Below are positions 33,209 to 39,710 of a DNA stretch of 43,166 nucleotides, in pieces. The stretch spans positions 1-43,166 of the forward strand of contig CAZIMO010000011.1 of the NCBI GenBank assembly GCA_964540535.1, read 5' to 3'. The stretch comes from Fimenecus sp964540535 (lineage in GTDB: Bacteria > Bacillota > Clostridia > Oscillospirales > Acutalibacteraceae). How positions within the stretch are numbered: the first letter of the stretch is position 1; every line of letters begins with the position of its first letter. The notes below the pieces were generated by a model that saw only the letters and a program-made list of their open reading frames with translations, made no database searches and had not been told where the DNA came from. A program made the translations under genes and the position numbers.

Positions 33209-34062
33209 TGATTTACCCCGCTGTTATGCACTTCTATTTTGCAGTCAAGGGTCATTACGGAATTTTCTGTAATAATTTTACCTATGCTGTCAGCGATAAT
33301 TATACCCGATTTCGGATTTTTAACTGATAATATTGAACCGTTAATTTTTGCGTCAATCGACGAATATTCAAATGCCAAATCAGCGTCAATCATTTCGCAG
33401 TTTATGAGCTTTAGATTTTCGCAATAGCAAAGCGGTTGTGTGCCTATGATCTTGCAGTTTTCAAAAACAATATTTTTGCTGTACCACGCAAGATATTCAC
33501 CTTTAACAATACTGTTTTTTACAGTAATATCTTCTGCGTGCCAAAATGCATCTTTTGTATTGAACACACAATCCTCAAATACCGCATTTTTTATGTACTG
33601 AAAAGAATATTTGCCATTGAAATTTACATTGTTAAACTCAATATTCTCCGCTCTTAACATAAAATATTCGCTTTGCGCTGTGCAGTTTTTCATTTTAACA
33701 TTATGAACAGACCAGCCGAATTCTGGCGAAATTATATCACAGTCTTTAATATCTATGTCACTGCATTCTCGCAGCGCCTTTATGCCGTGCATTTTTGTGT
33801 TGCGGATTTCAATATCATTTGAATACCATAAAGCCGCACGGCACAAAGCTGTCATTTCACAGTTATTTATTTGTACATTTTTATCGTGCCAAAAAGGATA
33901 CCGCAAATTAAAAAAACAATTTTCCGTAACAATATTTTCAGATTCCTTTAAAGCGCTTTCTCCGTCAGCAGGACCGTCAAATGTGCATTTGTTAAGAGTC
34001 AAATTACGGCTTCCGTATAACGCTCTTTCTTCATCAAAATTTTTGTTTTCTATTAAATTCAT
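33205..34062 (-). CDS. DUF3737 family protein (right-handed beta-helix)
   Basis: A 285-aa protein built of about ten repeats of roughly 20-23 residues, each with a pattern like I-x-N-x-x-F/M and conserved Cys or Asn, as in NVQINNCEMTALCRAALW and NIVFENCKIIGTQPLCYC. That predicts a right-handed parallel beta-helix. The start at residue MNLIENKNFDEERALYGS is typical of DUF3737; the in-frame region upstream overlaps the preceding gene and is excluded. Function unknown. It often occurs with cyclophilin-like lipoproteins and LysR regulators, as here. Confidence 0.85.
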   Translation of the reverse strand: MNLIENKNFDEERALYGSRNLTLNKCTFDGPADGESALKESENIVTENCFFNLRYPFWHDKNVQINNCEMTALCRAALWYSNDIEIRNTKMHGIKALRECSDIDIKDCDIISPEFGWSVHNVKMKNCTAQSEYFMLRAENIEFNNVNFNGKYSFQYIKNAVFEDCVFNTKDAFWHAEDITVKNSIVKGEYLAWYSKNIVFENCKIIGTQPLCYCENLKLINCEMIDADLAFEYSSIDAKINGSILSVKNPKSGIIIADSIGKIITENSVMTLDCKIEVHNSGVNQ

Positions 34063-34063
34063 A

Positions 34064-34306
34064 TCAATCCACACTTTCCTTTTCGATTTTATATACAAGA
34101 TAGTCAAGACAGTCAATACATTTTTGCTGTTTGTGAAGCTCGTCAAGCAGTACGTTTCGGTGTGTTGAAAGTTGATTTTTTATTTCTTTAATATCATCAT
34201 CTTTAAGCTTTTCAAAGAAGGCCGAAATCTCTTTTTCACAGCATCCTGCGTCAATTAAATTTTGCCTTACCGCGTTTTTATCATTCAAATACTTTTCTGA
34301 TTTCAT
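34064..34306 (-). CDS. Small helical protein (80 aa), first gene of the LysR-linked operon
   Basis: I do not recognise a named family. The 80-aa chain is almost all helical and charged, with a CC pair near residue 22 and CIDC near 63-66, which may bind a metal or form disulfides. It begins with GAAAGGAG 6 nt before the ATG and ends 1 nt before the DUF3737 gene. It is the first gene behind the LysR-controlled promoter. A regulatory or chaperone-like role is possible; nothing in the sequence decides it. Confidence 0.7.
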   Translation of the reverse strand: MKSEKYLNDKNAVRQNLIDAGCCEKEISAFFEKLKDDDIKEIKNQLSTHRNVLLDELHKQQKCIDCLDYLVYKIEKESVD

Positions 34307-34326
34307 AATTTCTCCTTTCCTATATT

Positions 34327-34372
34327 ATTTTATATCAGGCAGCAAAAAATAGCAAATACTTATATCAAATAT
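34327..34372 (-). promoter_or_regulatory. Promoter of the minus-strand operon with shared 20-bp operator
   Basis: On the minus strand: the 20-bp element ATATTTGATATAAGTATTTG (34372-34353), whose last three bases start the -35 TTGCTA (34355-34350). A 17-bp spacer and TAAAAT (34332-34327) follow. The identical 20-mer with the same geometry occurs at 35341-35360. Confidence 0.75.
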
Positions 34373-34382
34373 ATTGGTATGC

Positions 34383-34412
34383 TTGACAGGTATATCAAAA
34401 AAATGATACCAT
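34383..34412 (+). promoter_or_regulatory. lysR promoter with internal dyad
   Basis: A perfect -35 TTGACA (34383-34388) with a weak -10 (TACCAT, 34407-34412). The spacer contains the dyad TATCA-N6-TGATA (34393-34408), related to the TATCAAA part of the shared operator. This fits autorepression by the LysR protein. Confidence 0.6.
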
Positions 34413-34427
34413 AAAAACGGTGATATT

Positions 34428-35312
34428 ATGGATATAAGAGTATTGGAATATTTTTTAACTGTTGCACGGGAACAAAGCATTTCAGGTGCGGCAGATTATC
34501 TTCATTTAACACAACCCACGCTTTCAAGACAGCTTAAAGATTTAGAAGATGAGCTTGGCAAAAAGCTGTTTATCAGAGGTAACAGAAAAATAGTCTTAAC
34601 TGACGACGGAATTTTGCTTCGGAAAAGAGCCGAAGAGATTGTTGATCTTGTGAGAAAGACCGAAAATGAGGTAAGAACCTCTGATAAGCAGATAACGGGC
34701 GATATTTACATCGGCGCAGGCGAAACCGACGGCGTTCGTTTCTTGGCGAGAACAGCAAAAGAAATACAAAAAGAGCATCCCGACATTCATTATCATATTT
34801 CAAGCGGCGACGGATTAGATGTTCTTTATAATCTTAATAAAGGAATTATTGATTTTGCGCTTGTTTTGAGTGATGTTGATACTAAAAACTATAATTATAT
34901 CAAGCTTCCCGCTTCTGATAAATGGGGAGTTTTAATGCGCAAGGACAGCGAGCTTGCTCATAAAGAATATATAGTGCCTAAAGATTTGCTTGATAAACCC
35001 ATAATTATATCAAGGCAGGCTTATAAAAAGAACGAATTAAACAGTTGGTTCGGCGGTAATCTGCAAAAGCTCAATGTTATTGCAACATATAACCTAATAT
35101 TTAATGCTTCTTTAATGGTTGATGAGGGTATGGGATATACCTTGACCCTTGAAAAGCTTGTAAATACCTCAAATTCTAATTTGAAATTTGTGCCGCTGTA
35201 CCCACAGGTGAACCGTGATATGTTTCTTGTGTGGAAAAAATATCAGATTTTCAGCAAGGCGGCGCAGCTCTTTCTTGACTCTTTAAAAGAAAAAATAGAA
35301 AATAACGGTTAG
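34428..35312 (+). CDS. LysR family transcriptional regulator
   Basis: A 294-aa regulator. The N-terminal winged helix-turn-helix is plain: MDIRVLEYFLTVAREQSISG and LHLTQPTLSRQLKDLEDELGKKLF (residues 1-53). The periplasmic-binding-like effector domain covers about 90-290 (GDIYIGAGETDGVRFLARTA, GIIDFALVL, DEGMGYTLTLEKL). CGGTGAT is the ribosome binding site. It stands between the minus-strand operon and a plus-strand hydrolase, and an identical 20-bp element precedes both, so it most likely controls both. The effector is unknown. Confidence 0.93.
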   Translation: MDIRVLEYFLTVAREQSISGAADYLHLTQPTLSRQLKDLEDELGKKLFIRGNRKIVLTDDGILLRKRAEEIVDLVRKTENEVRTSDKQITGDIYIGAGETDGVRFLARTAKEIQKEHPDIHYHISSGDGLDVLYNLNKGIIDFALVLSDVDTKNYNYIKLPASDKWGVLMRKDSELAHKEYIVPKDLLDKPIIISRQAYKKNELNSWFGGNLQKLNVIATYNLIFNASLMVDEGMGYTLTLEKLVNTSNSNLKFVPLYPQVNRDMFLVWKKYQIFSKAAQLFLDSLKEKIENNG

Positions 35313-35340
35313 TTTTGATATACCTAAAAAGCATATTAAG

Positions 35341-35386
35341 ATATTTGATATAAGTATTTGATATTTCAGCTTGTTAAAGATAAAAT
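35341..35386 (+). promoter_or_regulatory. Hydrolase promoter with shared 20-bp operator
   Basis: The 20-mer ATATTTGATATAAGTATTTG (35341-35360) overlaps by three bases the -35 TTGATA (35358-35363). A 17-bp spacer leads to TAAAAT (35381-35386). It is identical in sequence and in spacing to the operator at 34353-34372. A small hairpin (TTACAGC-GGGAT-GCTGTAA, 35398-35416) lies in the leader. Confidence 0.75.
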
Positions 35387-35446
35387 ATTATTAGAAATTA
35401 CAGCGGGATGCTGTAACTGCATTTCACAAATAACGGAGGTATTTTT

Positions 35447-36436
35447 ATGGGCACAAAGCTTAATTTAACAACTGAATGGGATAAAGTTTTTACCAAAAGC
35501 GATAAAGTAAATCACCGAAAAGTAACGTTTCATAACCGCTACGGCATTACATTAGCGGCAGATTTATATGAGCCGAAAAATTCACAAGGTAAGATTCCTG
35601 CAATAGCAGTCAGCGGACCTTTCGGTGCGGTGAAAGAACAGTCATCGGGTCTTTATGCGCAGACAATGGCTGAACGCGGATTTTTAACAATCGCCTTTGA
35701 TCCGTCGTTTACAGGCGAAAGCGGCGGAGAGCCCAGATATATGGCTTCGCCGGATATCAATACAGAGGATTTTCAAGCAGCAGTTGATTTTCTTTCCGTT
35801 CAAGAAAATGTTGACACTGAAAAAATCGGTATTATCGGCATCTGCGGTTGGGGCGGATTGGCGTTGAACGCAGCCGCACTTGATACAAGAATTAAGGCGA
35901 CGGTTGCATCTACAATGTACGATATGACAAGAGTAAATGCAAACGGATATTTTGATTCAGAAGACAGCGAGCAGGCACGTTATGAAAAGAAAAAGGCTTT
36001 GAACGGCCGGCGGACAAAGGAATATAAAGAGGGAAGCTATGTAAGAGGCGGCGGAGTTGTTGACCCATTGCCTGACGACGCGCCTTTCTTTGTAAAGGAT
36101 TATTACGATTATTATAAAACCGACCGCGGTTATCATAAGCGTTCGCTTAATTCGAATGAAGGCTGGAATGTTACAGGCTGTATGTCATTTATGAATATGC
36201 CGATTTTGAAATACAGCAATGAAATCCGCAGCGCAGTTATGATAGTTCACGGCGAAAAAGCCCATTCCTGCTATTTCAGCAAAGACGCTTACAGCAATAT
36301 GATAAACAACAGCGCCTTTACTGACAATAAAGAGCTTGTTATAATTCCCAATGCAGTTCATACTGACCTGTATGATAAAACCGATGTAATTCCATTCGAT
36401 AAAATAACAGATTTCTTCAATAAAAATCTTAAATAA
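35447..36436 (+). CDS. Alpha/beta hydrolase (dienelactone hydrolase/YcjY-like)
   Basis: A 329-aa alpha/beta hydrolase. The region AADLYEPKNSQGKIPAIAVS leads into the oxyanion strand and DPSFTGESGGEPR. The nucleophile elbow reads GICGWGG (131-137), so the central residue is C133, as in dienelactone hydrolase. It is followed by YDMTRVNANGYF, MIVHGEKAHS and a late catalytic His in NAVHTDLYD. Start has ACGGAGGT. It is under the LysR-linked promoter at 35341-35386. Related genes are often found with CMD-cupin proteins and DUF3737, suggesting a common, uncharacterised pathway. Confidence 0.88.
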   Translation: MGTKLNLTTEWDKVFTKSDKVNHRKVTFHNRYGITLAADLYEPKNSQGKIPAIAVSGPFGAVKEQSSGLYAQTMAERGFLTIAFDPSFTGESGGEPRYMASPDINTEDFQAAVDFLSVQENVDTEKIGIIGICGWGGLALNAAALDTRIKATVASTMYDMTRVNANGYFDSEDSEQARYEKKKALNGRRTKEYKEGSYVRGGGVVDPLPDDAPFFVKDYYDYYKTDRGYHKRSLNSNEGWNVTGCMSFMNMPILKYSNEIRSAVMIVHGEKAHSCYFSKDAYSNMINNSAFTDNKELVIIPNAVHTDLYDKTDVIPFDKITDFFNKNLK

Positions 36437-36514
36437 ACCGCATAAAAATTATTAAAAAATTTAATCTTTACAAAATAATGTAAATAATATCGACACTGAA
36501 TAAAAATTCAATCT

Positions 36515-36574
36515 TTAAAGTGATTTTCTTAAGGCTCTGCAATTTGCGTTGCAGGGCTTTAATATTCACTTTAA
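36515..36574. repeat. Long imperfect double hairpin
   Basis: An inner 14-bp stem (TTAAGGCTCTGCAA, 36529-36542, with 36549-36562; two G-T wobbles, loop TTTGCG) is nested in an outer 9-bp stem (TTAAAGTGA 36515-36523, TCACTTTAA 36566-36574). There is no T tract on the plus side. It may be a small palindromic mobile element remnant or a structured 3' end of the hydrolase mRNA. Confidence 0.7.
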
Positions 36575-36580
36575 GAGGAG

Positions 36581-36623
36581 AAAAGCGGTCGGGCAGATTA
36601 GTATTTCTGCCAAACCGCTTTTT
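36581..36623. terminator. Terminator between the hydrolase and PHP genes
   Basis: Two stacked stems: AAAAGCGGT / ACCGCTTTT and GGCAGA / TCTGCC with small bulges, followed by TTTT on the plus side and a T tract on the minus side. Confidence 0.8.
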
Positions 36624-36638
36624 CGTTGCTCAATCATA

Positions 36639-37319
36639 TTATTTTTTCTTTATGTCATAGTCGTTCTTCATCATTTCTGCAATCAAGGTTTTATTGTCTT
36701 TAATTTCATGGTTAAACCAAATTCCGCCTGTTCCCAAATCCTCAAGCTCGTGATAATCAGAACCGGATGTGACCATAAGATCATATTTTTTTGCCCATAT
36801 TTCTGCAATGTCATTTCTTGAGTTATGACGCGGATTTCCGTTGAATATTTCAATTCCGTCAAGGAATTTCGGGTCGGTAATCTTCATACCCGTTCTGAAA
36901 GGATGCGCTTGAAATACCAAGAATCCGTTTTTGTGAGCCAATTCATAGAATTTTTTAATATTCAAATGAAGAAGTTCAGGGTGTTTATACAAAAATTCTT
37001 CTGTAATTCCGTAAACAAGATAATCGTTATTGCCCTCGCTTGTTCTAAACCTCAATTCCATTCCCAACAGAATGTTTATTCTGCCTGCCGAAGCTTCTTT
37101 GGCGGCTTTGTATCCGTGAAGAAAAAAGTCAACCTTTTTGTTCCATGGCAAAAGCTCACGCATTTTTTTCATATAGGTCGATGGGCTTAAATGGTCGGTT
37201 ACAACAATTCCGTCATAGCCTGCTTTAATATATTCTTCCACTGCTGTTTTTGCGTCGATATGCGCACAGTTGCTTGTTTCATTTGTGTGCAAATGCATTT
37301 CATATAGATACTTTTCCAA
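36639..37319 (-). CDS. PHP domain metal-dependent phosphoesterase
   Basis: A 226-aa protein of the PHP (polymerase and histidinol phosphatase) family, a trinuclear-metal phosphoesterase. The metal-binding motifs are MHLHTNETSNC (about residues 8-18), VVTDHLSPS (about 39-47), GMELRF (with Glu), QAHPF near 140, and TSGSDYHELEDLG near 184-196. Start is a TTG with GAGGAATT at correct spacing; the next in-frame ATG (residue 8) would remove the first strand. It stands alone between two terminator or promoter regions. The substrate is unknown; nucleotide or DNA phosphates are typical in the family. Confidence 0.88.
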   Translation of the reverse strand: MEKYLYEMHLHTNETSNCAHIDAKTAVEEYIKAGYDGIVVTDHLSPSTYMKKMRELLPWNKKVDFFLHGYKAAKEASAGRINILLGMELRFRTSEGNNDYLVYGITEEFLYKHPELLHLNIKKFYELAHKNGFLVFQAHPFRTGMKITDPKFLDGIEIFNGNPRHNSRNDIAEIWAKKYDLMVTSGSDYHELEDLGTGGIWFNHEIKDNKTLIAEMMKNDYDIKKK

Positions 37320-37413
37320 GATAATTCCTCAATTCTTTGCATATTATTTACATATTATATACTTTTTTTCTCATAAAGTCGATAAATTTTTGCAAATTTA
37401 CATTATTTTATAT

Positions 37414-37442
37414 TTGAAAAAATGAATAGTTTGTATTATTAT
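37414..37442 (+). promoter_or_regulatory. Promoter of the NuoE-NuoF-flavoprotein operon
   Basis: TTGAAA, 17-bp spacer, TATTAT, about 30 nt before the first gene, with a GGAGG ribosome binding site. Confidence 0.6.
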
Positions 37443-37473
37443 ATATAAAAGGTTTTTATATGGAGGTTTACAA

Positions 37474-37965
37474 ATGAGTTGTAATTGCAAAAACACAAAT
37501 GATTTCTCACTTCTTGAGCCTTGTCTTGAGAAGTATGCGTCGGTGCCGGGAAGTCTGATTACCATATTGCAAAATGCCCAGGAGATTTACGGATACCTGC
37601 CGGTTGAAGTAATTTTACATATATCACAGAGAACAGGTATTAAAGTAACAAAAATAATGGGCGTCGCAACATTTTATTCGCAGTTCAGACTTCAGCCTGT
37701 TGGCAAATATCTCATAATGCTTTGCCAAGGTACAGCCTGCCATGTAAATGGTTCATTGCAGATTGAAAAAACAGTCAATGAATATCTCGGCATTAAAGAC
37801 GGCGAAACCACTGCTGACGGACTTTTCACACTTAAAAATGTGGCTTGCCTCGGCTGTTGCAGTTTGTCGCCGGTTATGATGATCAACGATGAAACCTACG
37901 GCTCTCTCACTCCCGAGAAAGTAATCGCTATTTTTGAAGAATTAAAAGCAGGGGAGGAAAAGTAA
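37474..37965 (+). CDS. nuoE: NADH dehydrogenase-like 24-kDa subunit (NuoE/HydC type), [2Fe-2S]
   Basis: A 163-aa thioredoxin-fold subunit that holds one [2Fe-2S] cluster and passes electrons to or from the NADH-FMN subunit. The helical N-terminal half has LITILQNAQEIYGYLPVEV and GVATFYSQFRLQPVGK. The cluster ligands are C89 and C94 in CQGTAC and the two Cys in CLGCC near residues 129-133. The gene has TGGAGG upstream and overlaps the nuoF-like gene by 1 nt. In Clostridia such a subunit serves bifurcating hydrogenases or formate dehydrogenases, not respiratory complex I. Confidence 0.93.
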   Translation: MSCNCKNTNDFSLLEPCLEKYASVPGSLITILQNAQEIYGYLPVEVILHISQRTGIKVTKIMGVATFYSQFRLQPVGKYLIMLCQGTACHVNGSLQIEKTVNEYLGIKDGETTADGLFTLKNVACLGCCSLSPVMMINDETYGSLTPEKVIAIFEELKAGEEK

Positions 37966-39710
37966 TGAAAATAGCTGTTGGCCAGGGCAGCTGCGGTATT
38001 GCCGCAGGTGCTGTGAAAGCGTATGAGGTTTTAAACTCCGCTCTTGATTTAGAAAATAATCAGCTTACAATAACAGGCTGTATCGGTATGTGCTATCTTG
38101 AGCCGATTGTCGATGTTTATGCTGACGACGGATGTCACAGATTTGTTAAAGTAAACAGCGAAATTGCAAATAAAATTGCAGTTGCAGTTAATAATAACGA
38201 TTTAACTGCGGTCAAAGAATATGAAATCTCCGACGATGATAAATTATTTCTCAGCAAACAAACAAGAATTGCGCTTCGCCATTGTGGTGTAATAAATCCT
38301 GAAATTATTGAGGATTATATAAACGATGACGGTTATAAGGCTCTTAGTAAGGTTCTCACTTCAATGACGCCTGAAGAGGTAATTGAAGAAATTAAAGTTT
38401 CGGGCCTTGCAGGCCGCGGCGGCGCAGGCTTCCCCACTTGGTTTAAGTGGAATGCGGCACGGCAGTCACAGGGCGAAGAAAAATATCTGATTTGTAATGC
38501 TGACGAGGGTGACCCGGGTGCGTTTATGGACCGTGCAGTTATCGAGGGCGATCCTCATAATCTTATTGAAGGTATGCTTATCGGTGCTTATGCAATCGGC
38601 GCTTCCGAAGCAATTGTATATGTCCGTGCAGAGTATCCTCTTGCAATTCGACGACTTCAAAATGCTATCAATCAAGCAAAAGCAAAGGGATATATCGGCA
38701 AGAATATAATGGGTAGTGATTTTTCCTGCGAATTTAGAATTAAAGCAGGTGCAGGCGCATTCGTCTGCGGTGAAGAAACAGCGCTTATTGAGTCGCTTGA
38801 AGGCTCTCGTGGCATGCCACGACTTAAGCCCCCGTTCCCTGCGCAGTCCGGTTATTGGCATAAGCCGTCAAATATCAATAATGTTGAAACCTTTGCAAAT
38901 GTAAGCTGGATAATCATAAACGGCGGAAATGCATTTTCTGCTATGGGTACAGAAAACAGCAAGGGTACAAAGGTTTTTGCGCTTACGGGTAAAATTAAAC
39001 GCGGAGGACTTGTTGAAATACCTATGGGTAAAACTCTTCGCGATGTTATTTTTGACATCGGCGGAGGAATTAAGAATAATAAGGAATTTAAGGCAGTACA
39101 GATGGGCGGACCTTCCGGCGGTTGTATTCCTGCCGAACTCCTCGACACCGTCATTGACTACAAAGCCCTTTCACAAACAGGCGCTATAATGGGTTCGGGC
39201 GGTATGGTTGTTATGGATGATAGCACTTGTATGGTAGAAATGGCTCGCTTCTTTCTCGATTTCACCGCAAAAGAATCCTGCGGAAAATGCGTTCACTGCC
39301 GTCTTGGCACAAAGCGAATGCTTGAAATTCTTAAAAGAATTACCGAGGGCAACGGCAAAGAAGAGGACATTGAGCTTCTTGAAGAGCTTTGTCTTGCAAT
39401 TAAAGACGGCGCGTTATGCGGACTCGGTCAAACCGCGCCAAACCCTGTGCTTACAACTCTAAAATATTTCAGAAACGAATATGTTGAGCATATTAAAGAT
39501 AAGCATTGTAAAGCTCATGAATGCACAAGCCTGCTTCGATATGAAATCAATGCAGATTTATGCCGTGGCTGTACTCTCTGTTCTAAAAAATGTCCTGTTG
39601 AGGCAATCAGCGGAACAGTTAAAAATTCGCATATTATTGATACCGATAAATGTATTAAGTGCGGTAACTGTAAAACCGTATGTAAGTTTAACGCTGTGGA
39701 GGTGAAGTAA
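37965..39710 (+). CDS. nuoF: NADH-binding 51-kDa subunit (NuoF/HydB type)
   Basis: A 581-aa flavoprotein that oxidises or reduces NAD(H) with FMN. Domains in order: an N-terminal thioredoxin-like [2Fe-2S] domain (GSCGIAAGA, ITGCIGMC, about residues 1-90), then the NuoF core with LAGRGGAGFPTWFKW (about residue 147), the FMN loop NADEGDPGAFMDR, and the NADH loop GAGAFVCGEETALIESLEG. A [4Fe-4S] site follows in SCGKCVHCRLGT and LCGLG. A C-terminal ferredoxin domain holds two [4Fe-4S] clusters (CRGCTLCSKKCPV, CIKCGNCKTVC). This layout matches the HydB-type subunit of NAD-linked hydrogenases. The ribosome binding site is AGGGGAGG. Confidence 0.95.
   Translation: MKIAVGQGSCGIAAGAVKAYEVLNSALDLENNQLTITGCIGMCYLEPIVDVYADDGCHRFVKVNSEIANKIAVAVNNNDLTAVKEYEISDDDKLFLSKQTRIALRHCGVINPEIIEDYINDDGYKALSKVLTSMTPEEVIEEIKVSGLAGRGGAGFPTWFKWNAARQSQGEEKYLICNADEGDPGAFMDRAVIEGDPHNLIEGMLIGAYAIGASEAIVYVRAEYPLAIRRLQNAINQAKAKGYIGKNIMGSDFSCEFRIKAGAGAFVCGEETALIESLEGSRGMPRLKPPFPAQSGYWHKPSNINNVETFANVSWIIINGGNAFSAMGTENSKGTKVFALTGKIKRGGLVEIPMGKTLRDVIFDIGGGIKNNKEFKAVQMGGPSGGCIPAELLDTVIDYKALSQTGAIMGSGGMVVMDDSTCMVEMARFFLDFTAKESCGKCVHCRLGTKRMLEILKRITEGNGKEEDIELLEELCLAIKDGALCGLGQTAPNPVLTTLKYFRNEYVEHIKDKHCKAHECTSLLRYEINADLCRGCTLCSKKCPVEAISGTVKNSHIIDTDKCIKCGNCKTVCKFNAVEVK

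Noticed and set aside
33436..33657. Plus-strand frame opposite DUF3737
   Set aside because: It is the antisense of a repetitive beta-helix gene, which gives open frames by its repeat period.
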